Shown: positions 1-9,289, counted from the stretch's first letter. The stretch is 64,000 nucleotides of DNA from Desulforamulus hydrothermalis Lam5 = DSM 18033 (GCF_000315365.1 NZ_CAOS01000003.1:1-64000), one strand, 5' to 3'. A program made the numbers and translations. Notes: a model not told the origin generated them from the letters alone.

Positions 1-177
1 TGTCAGTTGTTCACAGGCAGCCTCTCGCAGTTTCCGTTGCCAATAGTAGTAGGTGTTTTCACGGAATCCCTCGCTTGCACAGAAGGCTTTAATACTAAGG
101 CCACTTTCATTTTTTCTGCGCACTATCTGTGCCCAGTGTGCCAGGCGGTATTCCGCAGCAATTTCTCTAGTATTCAT
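1..177 (-). CDS. tnpA: IS66 family accessory protein TnpA (partial, 5' part only)
   Basis: The minus strand codes 59 residues beginning MNTREIAAEYRLAHWAQ and containing SIKAFCASEGF and NTYYYWQRKL, the hallmark of the small IS66 OrfA helix-turn-helix accessory protein. Start is the ATG at 177, preceded by AGGAG about 10 bases upstream. The gene runs off the left edge. Family function: needed with TnpB and TnpC for IS66 transposition; its exact role is unclear. Open reading frames on the opposite strand here are shadows. Confidence 0.8.
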   Translation of the reverse strand, partial: MNTREIAAEYRLAHWAQIVRRKNESGLSIKAFCASEGFRENTYYYWQRKLREAACEQLT

Positions 178-292
178 ATTGCTGATACTCCTGTTCGTCT
201 TGATTTACCACTAGTGGTTTTTCAAGTTTTTCATAGCCCAGTGTATCAGTTTTGAATTTGTGATTCTAGGTGACGGCTGGTTTGTCGCTTAC
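1..292 (-). mobile_element. IS66-family insertion sequence, terminal part (continues off the left edge)
   Basis: The segment holds the start of an IS66 accessory gene reading leftwards and, upstream of it, an end sequence that reads GTAAGCGACAAACC on the minus strand and stops at about 292. IS66 elements typically begin with GTAAGCG-like terminal repeats. The 8 bases after it (293-300, tttttcgt) would be the target duplication, but the other end lies outside the window, so this is unproven. Confidence 0.75.
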
Positions 293-320
293 TTTTTCGT
301 TTCAAACTTGAGTTAGAGCC

Positions 321-357
321 AAAAAATATAAGGTCGCCGTTGGCGACCTTATATTTT
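321..357 (-). terminator. Rho-independent terminator of lexA
   Basis: A strong hairpin (AATATAAGGTCGCC / GGCGACCTTATATT) is followed on the minus strand by a T run. The lexA stop codon (349-351) lies inside the stem. The stem is A-T rich at its base, so it may also act on transcription arriving from the right on the other strand. Confidence 0.85.
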
Positions 358-996
358 TCTCATCAGTCCTACCACTTTGCCTAAGATTTTTATATCCCGC
401 ACATAAATAGGCTCCATCAAACGGTTTGCCGGCTGTAGTCTGATTTGATTTTTTTCTTTATAAAATATTTTAACAGTGGCTTCGTCCTCCAACAAAGCTA
501 CGGCTATTTCGCCGTTGTTAACCGATTCTTGCCTTCTCACCAGCAGCAAATCACCTGGTAAAATACCGGCCTCAATCATGCTTTCGCCACGCACGGTCAG
601 CATAAAAAACTCGCCGTATCCGGTAAAACTGCGGGGCAACATTACCCTGTCTTCATAATTTTGCACAGCCAACAGAGGGAGCCCGGCAGCTACTTCCCCC
701 ACCATGGGAACATATACCAGTTCATCTCCGGTTTGAGCTGGCTGGGGCTGCTCCTTGCCGCTGTCCGGGCCGATTACCTCAATAGCCCTGGGCTTGGTAG
801 GATCCCGGCGCAAATATCCCTTTTGTTCCAATCTTTTTAAATATGAATGAACAGTAGAGCTGGAGGAAAGACCTACTGCCTCGCCGATTTCTCTGACCGA
901 GGGCGGATAACCCTTTGCTTTGACATTTTCAATAATAACCTTAAGGACGGCTTCTTCCCGGGCATTTAACATAAAAGGGTTCACAACCTTTCTCAT
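349..996 (-). CDS. lexA: LexA repressor (SOS regulator, self-cleaving)
   Basis: 215 residues, the usual LexA length. The N-terminal winged helix carries the family pattern [21 protein letters not shown]. The C-terminal S24 peptidase half has the Ala-Gly cleavage site in [11 protein letters not shown], the catalytic Ser in [15 protein letters not shown] and the catalytic Lys in DEATVKIF. It represses SOS genes until RecA-ssDNA stimulates self-cleavage. Divergent to a PAS/sigma-54 activator; a LexA-box-like operator lies in the intergenic region, which suggests autoregulation. The start is uncertain: ATG 996 has no good ribosome site, and an internal ATG at 972 (MLNAREEAV) is the other option. 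Confidence 0.97.
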   Translation of the reverse strand: MRKVVNPFMLNAREEAVLKVIIENVKAKGYPPSVREIGEAVGLSSSSTVHSYLKRLEQKGYLRRDPTKPRAIEVIGPDSGKEQPQPAQTGDELVYVPMVGEVAAGLPLLAVQNYEDRVMLPRSFTGYGEFFMLTVRGESMIEAGILPGDLLLVRRQESVNNGEIAVALLEDEATVKIFYKEKNQIRLQPANRLMEPIYVRDIKILGKVVGLMRKI

Positions 997-1051
997 TTTA
1001 AGAGATAAAGGGGTATTTGGTATATTATAACATTGATTAAATAAAGTCGCA

Positions 1052-1064
1052 AAACATTTGTTCG
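1052..1064. promoter_or_regulatory. LexA operator (Gram-positive SOS box)
   Basis: The sequence AAACATTTGTTCG matches the Firmicute box GAACATATGTTCG at 11 of 13 bases. It lies 55 bases upstream of lexA and 66 bases upstream of the divergent activator, where it could repress lexA itself. An adjacent partial inverted repeat (TTTGTTCGAAACAAA) overlaps it. Confidence 0.65.
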
Positions 1065-1130
1065 AAACAAATATAGGTTTTTTGCAGGTTTTTGTAATTA
1101 ATGGGCGAATAATGGTAGGGGGTGATGGAT

Positions 1131-2498
1131 ATGCTGCCCATAGCTATGCTTTCCGCTATCTTGGATTCTGTACAGGAAGCTATAGAAGTAACGGACCGTG
1201 ACGGCAATATTATTTACGTTAATCCTGCATTTTGTCGGATTACCGGGCTGTCCTTTGAAGAACGCACCAAGCAGAACATCTTCCAAGCTTCTCCCAACGG
1301 CGCCCTGGCGCTGGCGTTAAAAACAGGCGTGCCGGTGAAAGGCTACCGTACCAGGGTGGGAGGGAGCAATGCAGAGGTTATTTCTAATGCTGTACCAATT
1401 ATTATTAACAATGAAATAGCAGGTGCGGTGGTAATTTTTCAACATATTACCGACATAATTAAGTTGGTTGAAGAATTAAAAAAAAGCAACAGTATGCTGC
1501 GAAGCCTTTCTGATAAATACGGACAGGTTACCCGAAGTAAATATAATTTTGAGCAAATTAAGGGTAGCAGCCAAGCTCTGCAGGAGTGCATAAGAATCAG
1601 CCGGCAGGCAGCCCGCAGCAGCAGCACGGTGTTGCTGCTGGGCGAAAGCGGCACCGGCAAGGAACTTTTTGCCCATGCCATCCACCAGGCCAGTTCACGC
1701 AAAGAAGGTCCTTTTATTGTCATTAATTGTGCGGCTATCCCGGAAACGCTGCTGGAAAGCGAATTATTCGGTCATGTGCGGGGAGCTTTTACCGGTGCTG
1801 TAAAAGATAAAATCGGTAAATTTGAATTGGCCCATGGTGGCACGCTGTTTCTGGATGAAATCGGTGACATGAACCTGCTGCTGCAGGCCAAGCTGCTGCG
1901 GGTGCTGCAGGAGAGGGAGTTTGAGCGTATCGGTGGCACCAGACCGGTTGCCGTAGATGTAAGGGTAATTGCCGCCACTAACAGAAACCTTAAACAGCTG
2001 GTTAGGCAGGGCTTGTTCAGAGAAGACTTGTATTACCGGTTAAATGTGGTAGAAATTAACCTACCACCCCTGCGAGAACGTATGGATGATTTAGAAGAAC
2101 TGGCCAATTGCATGGTAGTCAGATTAAACCGTAAATTAGGCAAAAAAATTATTGGTTTAACCCAAGAGGCCATGCTGGCACTGCGCAGCTATCACTGGCC
2201 GGGCAATATCAGAGAATTGGCCAACGTATTGGAAAGGGTAATGGTATCTTCGGACAGTAATTTAATTTCCTATCAGGAACTGGCTCCCTATTTGCAAGTT
2301 AAGCACCGGGAGACAAGTGAAGCCCCGGATGATATCATGCCACTGGACCTGTTAGAACGGCTGATGATAGAAAAAGCGTTACAAAAGTATGGTGCCGGTG
2401 TAGAGGGGAAAAGGGAAACAGCCAGGCAATTAAACATTTCTTTAGCCACCCTGTATAATAAGATAAAAAAGTACCGGATTAATATTTCTAAAAAATAG
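1131..2498 (+). CDS. PAS-domain sigma-54-dependent transcriptional activator
   Basis: About 455 residues. Order: N-terminal PAS domain (roughly 7-110), AAA+ sigma-54 interaction domain with Walker A GESGTGKE, the sigma-54 contact loop GAFTGA, Walker [12 protein letters not shown], and a C-terminal Fis-type helix-turn-helix ([21 protein letters not shown]). It has no receiver domain, so the PAS domain senses directly. I chose ATG 1131 because AGGGGGTGAT stands 8 bases before it; GTG 1122 and ATG 1125 would extend the protein by 2-3 residues and overlap that site. A sigma-54 promoter with tandem upstream sites follows at 2663-2783, so the likely target is the downstream fumarase block. Similar regulators head the TCA-type clusters of syntrophic Peptococcaceae (from memory). 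Confidence 0.92.
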   Translation: MLPIAMLSAILDSVQEAIEVTDRDGNIIYVNPAFCRITGLSFEERTKQNIFQASPNGALALALKTGVPVKGYRTRVGGSNAEVISNAVPIIINNEIAGAVVIFQHITDIIKLVEELKKSNSMLRSLSDKYGQVTRSKYNFEQIKGSSQALQECIRISRQAARSSSTVLLLGESGTGKELFAHAIHQASSRKEGPFIVINCAAIPETLLESELFGHVRGAFTGAVKDKIGKFELAHGGTLFLDEIGDMNLLLQAKLLRVLQEREFERIGGTRPVAVDVRVIAATNRNLKQLVRQGLFREDLYYRLNVVEINLPPLRERMDDLEELANCMVVRLNRKLGKKIIGLTQEAMLALRSYHWPGNIRELANVLERVMVSSDSNLISYQELAPYLQVKHRETSEAPDDIMPLDLLERLMIEKALQKYGAGVEGKRETARQLNISLATLYNKIKKYRINISKK

Positions 2499-2662
2499 AA
2501 TTATTTCTAATTATTATAAACAAATGCCGCAGCACGTTGGCTGTGTGGCTTGTTGACTTTAGTTGCACCAAAGGTGGTTTGGTCTCGGACAAGATTATGC
2601 AGAACGGAAATTTATAAAATTTAGAAATTATTTTAAAAATAAAGTGACACATTAATGGAAAA
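2499..2662. other. Noncoding stretch between activator and fumarase control region
   Basis: No gene seen. It holds a small weak inverted repeat (ACCAAAggtggTTTGGT, about 2569-2585) without a convincing T run and an A+T-rich tract at 2605-2645 that could aid bending between the upstream sites and the promoter. Confidence 0.4.
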
Positions 2663-2686
2663 GTATTACATAATGTATTACATAAT
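2663..2686 (+). promoter_or_regulatory. Tandem 12-bp repeat, candidate upstream activator site for the sigma-54 activator
   Basis: Two perfect head-to-tail copies of GTATTACATAAT (2663-2674 and 2675-2686), followed by GTATCAC. Each unit contains a nearly palindromic TACATAATGTA core. They lie about 85-105 bases upstream of the -24 element, the usual distance for bacterial enhancer-binding proteins. Assignment to the neighbouring activator is inferred from position. Confidence 0.55.
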
Positions 2687-2767
2687 GTATCACAAACACA
2701 GGTTAACAGTATGTTTTACGGCCACAAGGCAGCAGCACTTATGTTAGCAGCGCGGCTGGTTGACGGT

Positions 2768-2783
2768 TGGTACTAATTTTGCA
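2768..2783 (+). promoter_or_regulatory. Sigma-54 (-24/-12) promoter of the fumarase block
   Basis: TGGTACTAATTTTGCA fits TGGCAC-N5-TTGCA with one mismatch; the key GG (-24) and GC (-12) are exactly 10 bases apart. The start of transcription would be near 2793-2795. The PAS/sigma-54 activator gene is directly upstream. Confidence 0.8.
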
Positions 2784-2829
2784 TTACTGTGGGGTAGCTG
2801 CTGCCAATAACACAAAGGGGGTAGTTGAC

Positions 2830-3672
2830 ATTAGAACCATTGATTGCAGTGTTATTATTTCAGAAGTAGCAAGATTATGCCAGGAAGCCAACTTCCGGTT
2901 GGGGGAAGACGTGATAGAAGCTTTTAAAAAATCATGCCAGACGGAAGTTTCTCAGAGCGGCCAAGAAATATTAAATATTTTATTGGAAAATGCAGCCATT
3001 GCGGCTGCCGAATCCCTTCCTATGTGCCAGGATACCGGCGTGGCGGTGGTATTTTTAGAACTGGGGCAGGAAGTACATATTATTAACGGCCATCTTTATG
3101 AAGCGGTGAATCAGGGCGTCAGAGAAGGATATCAAAAAGGCTGCTTGCGCAAATCCTTGGTGGGTCACCCGTTGGCAAGGGTTAACACCGGTGACAATAC
3201 ACCGGCGGTCATTCATACAAAAATTGTGCCCGGCGATCGTTTAAAAATAACGGTAGCTCCTAAAGGGGGCGGCAGTGAAAATATGAGCGCCTTAAAAATG
3301 CTTAAACCGGCCGAAGGGATAGAAGGCGTGAAAAATTTTGTTTTGCATACTGTTAAAAACGCCGGCCCGAACCCCTGTCCACCCTTAATTATCGGGGTGG
3401 GTATCGGCGGTACGATGGAAAAATGTGCCCTCTTGGCCAAAGAAGCTTTATTAAGACCGCTGGGACAGCCGCACCCGCAGCGGGACATAGCTTTTTTAGA
3501 ACAGGAATTATTGGAAAAAATCAATAAACTGGGCATCGGTCCCGCCGGCCTGGGCGGACGTACAACCGCGCTGGCGGTTCACATTGAAATTTTTGGTTGT
3601 CATATTGCCAGCCTGCCGGTGGCGGTCAATATTAACTGTCATGCGGCCAGGCATAAGTCAGTAATTATTTAG
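2830..3672 (+). CDS. fumA: Fumarate hydratase class I, alpha subunit (tartrate dehydratase alpha type)
   Basis: Catalyses fumarate + water <-> malate with the beta subunit encoded next. The [4Fe-4S] ligands are visible in SLPMCQDTGVAVVF, in the segment before KGGGSENMSALKML, and in GGTMEKCALLAKEALL; the length of about 280 residues fits the alpha subunit. The reading frame is open back to a TTG at 2767, but that lies inside the sigma-54 promoter. The well placed ribosome site AAGGGGG (2815-2821) is followed 8 bases later by ATT (2830), and no ATG/GTG/TTG is available near it, so a non-standard ATT start is my best reading. The beta subunit follows after 24 bases. Confidence 0.9.
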   Translation: MRTIDCSVIISEVARLCQEANFRLGEDVIEAFKKSCQTEVSQSGQEILNILLENAAIAAAESLPMCQDTGVAVVFLELGQEVHIINGHLYEAVNQGVREGYQKGCLRKSLVGHPLARVNTGDNTPAVIHTKIVPGDRLKITVAPKGGGSENMSALKMLKPAEGIEGVKNFVLHTVKNAGPNPCPPLIIGVGIGGTMEKCALLAKEALLRPLGQPHPQRDIAFLEQELLEKINKLGIGPAGLGGRTTALAVHIEIFGCHIASLPVAVNINCHAARHKSVII

Positions 3673-3696
3673 GATCAAAAGGGAGGATTTTTTCGA

Positions 3697-4251
3697 GTGA
3701 CCCGTGTTTGTTTAACGACACCCCTTTCTGATGCAGCAGTGGCCAATTTGCGCATCGGCCAACAGGTTTTAATCAACGGTGTTATTTACACAGGCCGCGA
3801 TGCAGCCCATAAAAGATTGGTAGAGCTGTTAGAGCAGGGTAAAGACCTGCCGGTGGACCTGCGGGGGCAAATTATATATTATGTGGGGCCTTCGCCGGCG
3901 CCGCCGGGCAAAGTTATCGGCTCAGCGGGACCAACAACAGCCGGCCGTATGGATGCTTATACTCCCAGGTTAATTGAACTGGGGCTTAAAGGTATGATTG
4001 GTAAGGGGGCCCGTTCAGAAACTGTCAAAGAAGCCATGCAAAAATACCGGGCGGTTTACTTTGCCGCTGTGGGCGGTGCAGCAGCCTTAATTGCCAAGTG
4101 CATTAAGCAGGCTGAGGTGGTGGCCTATGCGGATCTGGGGCCGGAGGCAATTTATAAATTAACTGTGCAGGACTTTCCTGCCATCGTAGTAAATGATGCT
4201 TACGGTGGCGACTTGTATCAGGAAGGCAGAAAAATTTACGCCGAGGAGTAA
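3697..4251 (+). CDS. fumB: Fumarate hydratase class I, beta subunit
   Basis: 184 residues, matching the C-terminal (beta) domain of class I hydro-lyases: RDAAHKRLVELLEQG, YVGPSPAPPGKVIGSAGPTT, MIGKGARS and AVGGAAALIAKCI are family signatures. With the alpha subunit it forms the oxygen-sensitive fumarase of the C4 pathway. GTG start at 3697 follows GGGAGG. The stop codon sits inside a hairpin (about 4245-4269, GGAGTAAACC / GGTTTACTCC) without a T run, which may separate the fumarase transcript from pckA or stabilise its end. Confidence 0.93.
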   Translation: MTRVCLTTPLSDAAVANLRIGQQVLINGVIYTGRDAAHKRLVELLEQGKDLPVDLRGQIIYYVGPSPAPPGKVIGSAGPTTAGRMDAYTPRLIELGLKGMIGKGARSETVKEAMQKYRAVYFAAVGGAAALIAKCIKQAEVVAYADLGPEAIYKLTVQDFPAIVVNDAYGGDLYQEGRKIYAEE

Positions 4252-4409
4252 ACCTGTTTGGTTTACTCCCGGCCAGGGAATGCTTGATCAGGGCTGATTT
4301 TTGCTGTGATGCCAATTGGTTATTATGTGTTTTGATTTTTTAAAATACCAGGCAACTTATCTTTTGGCTGCGTATACAGTATACAAAAGAGCAGAAAGGA
4401 GCCGGAAAC

Positions 4410-5954
4410 ATGAATAAGCTAAAGCGTACGGTTGATGCCCGAACAATTATCGACAACCCTGGTTTAACAGAACTAAGAAAGATGGCTTCACCAAAAGAAC
4501 GAACTACCAAATACGGCAGTGCTGGTTTTATTTCCCGGATGCGCAACCGCAGTGCCAGGGCTACGTTTATTGTGGATTGCGAAGGGTTTACCCGGGGTGT
4601 GGATCAGCAGGGTATGCCGCCTGAAAAAGCGCTGGCCCTGGCTGAGCAGGTGCATGAGTTTTTGCAGGATAAAGAAGTAATTCGTATGGATCGTCAGTTA
4701 TGCCTGCATCCTTCATGCAGCTTTCATTGCCGTTTATATATTACCAAAGATTATGCCAGTATTCCCCTGCAATGGTTGAATATGACTTTTGCGGTAAAAG
4801 ACAAAGATGCCGAACCGGATTTTGTTACCATTTATGTGCCTGAGTGGCCCCAGTGCATTATTTTCTGCCATCCTCTGGAAAAAATAACTTATATCCTGGG
4901 GCCGGATTATTTTGGCGAGTGCAAAAAGTCTTTTTTGCGGAAGGCCATGTATGCCATGAAAGAAAAAGGTGGGCTGGGCTTCCATGCCGGCAGTAAAGTA
5001 TTGAGAGTTTTAGACGTGCAGGGTGAACTCAAAGAAGTAGGTTTTATTATGTTTGGTTTATCGGGCACCGGTAAAACCACCTTAACCATGCACGATCACG
5101 GCTTAACCGAACCGGAAAAAGTCATGATTCGCCAGGATGATGTGGTATTGATGGATGAGCGGGGTTACTGCTACGGAACAGAAAACGGTTTTTATATTAA
5201 AACGGAAGGTTTAGATGAAACCCAACGTGTGCTGTTTCAGGCTGCTGTCTCTCCCCAGGCTATTTTTGAAAATGTAATGGTTTTGGAGGACGGGACTATT
5301 GATTTTAACAACGTGGAACTTACGTCCAACGGTCGGGGGGTTATCTTAAGATCCGAAGTTATCGGCACAGATGATAAGATTGATTTAGAAAAAGCCCATA
5401 AGATTATTTTTATTACCAGGCGCAACGATATCCTGCCTCCGGTAGCAAAGCTAACGCCGGAACAGGCGGCTGCTTATTTTATGTTGGGCGAATCAATTGA
5501 AACATCAGCCGGCGATCCCAGCCGTGCCGGGCAGTCGAAACGGGAGGTAGGTACCAACCCCTTTATCATGGGACCGGAAGCAGATGAGGGCAATCGCTTG
5601 TTGGATATTTTAAAGGCAAACCCGGATATGGAATGTTATCTCTTAAATACCGGGGCGGTGGGCGCCCGGCCGGGACGACCGGGTCAAAAGATCACCATTG
5701 CCATGTCCACAACCATTATGAAGGAGATTGCCAGGGGCAACATTCAGTGGCAACAAGACCCCGACTGGGGCTATCAAGTACCTGCAGCCATACCGGGTAT
5801 TGAAATTGCAGCGTATCTGCCTCGGCATTATTATGATCACAACACATATCAAGAATTGGTAAATAATTTGCGCCAGGAAAGAAGAAACTGGCTTAATAAG
5901 TATCAAGGGCTGCGCAGCGAAATACTGCAGGCTGTGGAACCTCCCGGCAGTTAA
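4410..5954 (+). CDS. pckA: Phosphoenolpyruvate carboxykinase (ATP)
   Basis: 514 residues. The kinase-specific P-loop FGLSGTGKTTL is at about 215-225, followed by the metal-binding IRQDDVVLMDERG and the substrate region ETSAGDPSRAGQ; GTNPF and LNTGAVGARPG lie in the C-terminal half. It interconverts oxaloacetate + ATP and PEP + CO2 in the cytosol, linking the fumarase/malate dehydrogenase genes here to gluconeogenesis or to ATP-yielding PEP carboxylation. ATG 4410 follows AAAGGAG. It is 158 bases after fumB, so it may have its own promoter. The sequence is rather diverged at the N-terminus, but the P-loop pattern excludes the GTP-type enzyme. Confidence 0.93.
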   Translation: MNKLKRTVDARTIIDNPGLTELRKMASPKERTTKYGSAGFISRMRNRSARATFIVDCEGFTRGVDQQGMPPEKALALAEQVHEFLQDKEVIRMDRQLCLHPSCSFHCRLYITKDYASIPLQWLNMTFAVKDKDAEPDFVTIYVPEWPQCIIFCHPLEKITYILGPDYFGECKKSFLRKAMYAMKEKGGLGFHAGSKVLRVLDVQGELKEVGFIMFGLSGTGKTTLTMHDHGLTEPEKVMIRQDDVVLMDERGYCYGTENGFYIKTEGLDETQRVLFQAAVSPQAIFENVMVLEDGTIDFNNVELTSNGRGVILRSEVIGTDDKIDLEKAHKIIFITRRNDILPPVAKLTPEQAAAYFMLGESIETSAGDPSRAGQSKREVGTNPFIMGPEADEGNRLLDILKANPDMECYLLNTGAVGARPGRPGQKITIAMSTTIMKEIARGNIQWQQDPDWGYQVPAAIPGIEIAAYLPRHYYDHNTYQELVNNLRQERRNWLNKYQGLRSEILQAVEPPGS

Positions 5955-6014
5955 TCAGTTGACTTGTATACATGCATTTGTTCGGTTTTTCATGCGGGCC
6001 TAACTTCAAAAATA

Positions 6015-6023
6015 TGATATAAT
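6015..6023 (+). promoter_or_regulatory. Candidate sigma-A extended -10 element for sdhCAB
   Basis: TATAAT at 6018-6023 preceded by TG at 6015-6016 (extended -10), 40 bases upstream of sdhC. No clear -35 box stands 17 bases further up. Confidence 0.45.
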
Positions 6024-6063
6024 TTTCCATGTAAGCAGTTCAGGGAGGCGGGGAGGATTGTAA

Positions 6064-6705
6064 ATGAACGCAGTATCTGCACAAAATGAAGGATTGGCTA
6101 ATTATCATTTTTTTGTTCGGAAACTTCACTCTTTTCTAGGTTTTTTCCCTATCAGCTTCTTTCTGACAGAGCACTTAATAACAAATTCGCTTGCTGTAGT
6201 TAGCCCGGCTTTATATAACAGCGCTGTGAGCCGGCTGCAAAGCATCCCCTTTTTACCGGCAATAGAGTTTTTATTTATTGCCCTGCCTCTTGCCATTCAT
6301 GCTTTATACGGTCTTTATATTGTCTATGTGGCAAAAAACAATGTTTTAAGGTACAGCTATCTTAGGAATTGGGCTTTTTATTTGCAAAGGGTAACAGCTT
6401 TAGTCAGTTTAGCCTTTATACTGGTGCATGTTTGGCAGTTGCGCGTGGCCTATGCCTTAAGTGGATTGGCTATAACATTTGACACCATGTCACATCTGCT
6501 GGCCAACCCCTGGTGGCTTGCCTTTTATGTTATCGGTTTGTTGGCAGCAGCTTTTCATTTTGCCAACGGTTTATGGAACTTGACGGTTAGCTGGGGCATT
6601 GCAGTGGGAGAAAAGGCACAGGAATTTATTTGGAAACTGTGTATGGGATTGTTTATTATTGCTTCCTGTGCAGGGCTGGCTGCAATTGTTGCCTTTATCC
6701 AGTAA
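6064..6705 (+). CDS. sdhC: Succinate dehydrogenase cytochrome b558 subunit
   Basis: 213 residues with about five hydrophobic membrane spans, the fold of the Bacillus-type diheme SdhC. Candidate heme-ligand histidines are in FVRKLHSFLGFFP, FFLTEHLI, PLAIHALYG, ILVHVWQ and AAAFHFANGLW. It anchors SdhAB in the membrane and passes electrons to or from menaquinone. ATG 6064 follows GGGAGGCGGGGAGG. sdhA starts 16 bases downstream. In this type of enzyme succinate oxidation with menaquinone is uphill and needs membrane potential; whether it runs as fumarate reductase here cannot be read from sequence. Confidence 0.93.
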   Translation: MNAVSAQNEGLANYHFFVRKLHSFLGFFPISFFLTEHLITNSLAVVSPALYNSAVSRLQSIPFLPAIEFLFIALPLAIHALYGLYIVYVAKNNVLRYSYLRNWAFYLQRVTALVSLAFILVHVWQLRVAYALSGLAITFDTMSHLLANPWWLAFYVIGLLAAAFHFANGLWNLTVSWGIAVGEKAQEFIWKLCMGLFIIASCAGLAAIVAFIQ

Positions 6706-6721
6706 TGCGGGGGGTTTTGCT

Positions 6722-8479
6722 ATGCAAACAAGCAGCATAATTGTTGTGGGCGGCGGCCTGGCAGGTCTTATGGCAGCCCTGAAAGTGGCAGAAATGGGAG
6801 TGAAGGTTCAGCTGTTTTCCCTGGTGCCGGTAAAAAGATCCCATTCGGTTTGTGCCCAGGGAGGTATTAACGGGGCTGTTAATACCAAAGGTGAAGGAGA
6901 TTCCCCGCTCATCCACTTTGATGACACTATTTACGGAGGAGATTTTTTGGCTAACCAGCGTCAGGTGCTGGATATGTGCCAGGCCGCTCCGGCCATTATT
7001 AATTTGATGGATCGGATGGGGGTAATGTTTAACCGTACGCCGGAGGGGTTGCTGGATTTTCGGCGTTTTGGCGGCAGTAAACACCATCGCACCGCCTTTG
7101 CCGGAGCCACCACCGGGCAGCAACTATTGTATGCCCTGGATGAACAGGTTAGACGCTGGGAAGCGGCGGGCTTGGTAGAAAAATACGAAGGCTGGGATTT
7201 TTTGTCGGCAGTCTTGGACGACCGGCAAGTCTGCCGGGGTATTGTGGCGCAAAACTTGCAGACGATGGAAATCAGGGCCTTCGCTGCAGATGCCGTAATC
7301 CTGGCAACGGGGGGCTGTGGCGTTATTTTTGGCAAAAGCACTAATTCCATCATTAATACAGGTGCTGCAGCCAGCGCGGTTTACCAGCAGGGAGTTTATT
7401 ATGCCAACGGAGAAATGATCCAAATTCACCCCACCGCCATTCCCGGGGATGACAAGTTGCGCCTGATGAGTGAATCAGCCCGGGGTGAAGGGGGGCGTGT
7501 GTGGACCTATAAAGACGGCAAGCCATGGTATTTTTTGGAAGAATGGTACCCGGCATACGGTAATTTGGTACCTAGGGATATTGCTACCAGGGCCATTTAT
7601 AAAGTTTGCTATGAACTGAAACTGGGTATCGACGGTCAGAATATGGTATACCTGGATGTTTCGCATATTGACCGAACCATTCTGGATAAAAAGCTGGCGG
7701 GAATCCTGGAAATTTATGAACGGTTTGTGGGGGATGATCCACGTAAAGTACCTATGAGAATCTTCCCGGCGGTGCATTATTCCATGGGTGGATTATGGGT
7801 GGACTACCATCAAATGACCAACCTGCCGGGTTTGTTTGCCTGTGGTGAGTGTGACTACCAGTATCACGGGGCCAATCGGCTGGGGGCTAATTCATTGTTG
7901 TCCGCCCTTTACGGTGGCATGATAACCGGCCCTAACGCTGTTAAGTACAGCAGGGCATTAAATAAGCACGCCCAAGATGTGCCCCGGGCGGTCTTTGAAA
8001 GAGAAGTAAAACGCCAGCAATCTTTTATGCAGCAAATTTATCAAATGGACGGGCATGAGAATGTATATAAACTGCACCAGGAGCTTGGCAATTGGATGAC
8101 CGAAAACGTCACAGTGGTTCGATATAACCAGAGGCTGCAGGAAACAGATGATAAAATTCAAGAGCTGATCCAACGGTGGCACAAGATTAAACTGGTTGAC
8201 AAAGGAAGCTGGGCCAATCAGGAGGCAGCCTTTACCCGTCACTTATGGCATATGTTGCAGTTGGCCAGGGTAATCACACTGGGGGCGCTGGCCCGCAATG
8301 AGAGCAGGGGAGCCCATTACAAGCCCGAGTTTCCCGAGCGTGACGATGCCAACTGGCTAAAAACCACCAAGGCCCAATTTACGCCTGACGGTCCTGCCTT
8401 AAGCTATGAAGAGGTGGATACATCTTTAATTCCGCCGCGGCCCCGTCGTTATGATGTTGACAAGGAGGCGGTCGGTTAG
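6722..8479 (+). CDS. sdhA: Succinate dehydrogenase/fumarate reductase flavoprotein subunit
   Basis: 585 residues. The N-terminal FAD-binding motif is VVGGGLAGLMAALKVAEMG; HSVCAQGGINGAVN carries the histidine/alanine region around the covalent flavin site, and the catalytic region HPTAIPG, SARGEGGRVW and RAIYKV is present; ACGECDYQYHGANRLGANSL closes the FAD domain. I start at ATG 6722 (ribosome site GGGGGG, 7 bases before), since the frame upstream overlaps sdhC. The stop codon overlaps the GTG of sdhB by one base, so the two are translationally coupled. Confidence 0.96.
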   Translation: MQTSSIIVVGGGLAGLMAALKVAEMGVKVQLFSLVPVKRSHSVCAQGGINGAVNTKGEGDSPLIHFDDTIYGGDFLANQRQVLDMCQAAPAIINLMDRMGVMFNRTPEGLLDFRRFGGSKHHRTAFAGATTGQQLLYALDEQVRRWEAAGLVEKYEGWDFLSAVLDDRQVCRGIVAQNLQTMEIRAFAADAVILATGGCGVIFGKSTNSIINTGAAASAVYQQGVYYANGEMIQIHPTAIPGDDKLRLMSESARGEGGRVWTYKDGKPWYFLEEWYPAYGNLVPRDIATRAIYKVCYELKLGIDGQNMVYLDVSHIDRTILDKKLAGILEIYERFVGDDPRKVPMRIFPAVHYSMGGLWVDYHQMTNLPGLFACGECDYQYHGANRLGANSLLSALYGGMITGPNAVKYSRALNKHAQDVPRAVFEREVKRQQSFMQQIYQMDGHENVYKLHQELGNWMTENVTVVRYNQRLQETDDKIQELIQRWHKIKLVDKGSWANQEAAFTRHLWHMLQLARVITLGALARNESRGAHYKPEFPERDDANWLKTTKAQFTPDGPALSYEEVDTSLIPPRPRRYDVDKEAVG

Positions 8480-9228
8480 TGAGCGAGAACTATGTATTAT
8501 TAAAAATTAAACGTCAACCGGATCCCCACCGGTCCCCTTACTGGGAGGAATTTAAAATTCCTTATAAAGAAAAGATGAATGTCATTTCTCTTTTAATGGA
8601 AATCCAAAAAAATCCTGTCAATGCCAGGGGAGAATCCACCACGCCGGTGGTTTGGGAGTGTAACTGCCTGGAGGAGGTCTGCGGGGCCTGCACCATGGTG
8701 ATTAACGGTATTGCCAGACAAGCCTGTTCCACCCTGGTGGATCAACTGGCACAACCTATTGTTTTAGAACCGCTCAGTAAGTTTCCGGTAATCAGGGATT
8801 TAATGGTGGATCGGACGGTTATGTTTGAAAATCTGAAAAAAGTTAAAGCCTGGATTCCAATTGACGGTACCCATGATTTAGGACCCGGGCCGAGGATGGC
8901 TCAAAAAGTGCAGGAGGAGTGTTATCCTATTTCCCGCTGTATGACTTGCGGCTGCTGTATGGAAGCATGTCCCAACGTGAATAATAAAAGCAAGTTTATG
9001 GGACCGGCACCCCTGGCCCAAGTGAAGCTGTTCAATTCTCATCCCACCGGAGCTATGAACCAGGAGGAACGTTTGGATGCAATTATGGGAGTGGGCGGCA
9101 TAACCGATTGCGGTAATGCCCAAAACTGTGTTAAAGTATGTCCTAAGCAAATTCCGTTAACCAAAACTATTGCTCAATTAAACAGAGACACCACCCTGCG
9201 CGGAATAAAAAGATGGCTGGGGCGATAA
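8479..9228 (+). CDS. sdhB: Succinate dehydrogenase iron-sulfur subunit
   Basis: 249 residues. The [2Fe-2S] motif is CNCLEEVCGACTM (the Bacillus form), followed by C-terminal clusters in CMTCGCCMEACP and CGNAQNCVKVCP. It wires electrons between the flavin of SdhA and the quinone/heme site of SdhC. GTG start 8479 overlaps the sdhA stop (TTAGTGAGC). Together with sdhC and sdhA it forms one operon; mdh follows 61 bases later. Confidence 0.95.
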   Translation: MSENYVLLKIKRQPDPHRSPYWEEFKIPYKEKMNVISLLMEIQKNPVNARGESTTPVVWECNCLEEVCGACTMVINGIARQACSTLVDQLAQPIVLEPLSKFPVIRDLMVDRTVMFENLKKVKAWIPIDGTHDLGPGPRMAQKVQEECYPISRCMTCGCCMEACPNVNNKSKFMGPAPLAQVKLFNSHPTGAMNQEERLDAIMGVGGITDCGNAQNCVKVCPKQIPLTKTIAQLNRDTTLRGIKRWLGR

Positions 9229-9289
9229 AACCCTTCCTCTCTGGCGCCGGGATGTCGTTTAATGAATTGAAAAGGGGAGGAACTAATAA

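Noticed and set aside
7-255. Plus-strand open frame of 82 residues at the window start
   Set aside because: It is the antisense of the IS66 accessory gene, whose minus-strand product is clearly recognisable.
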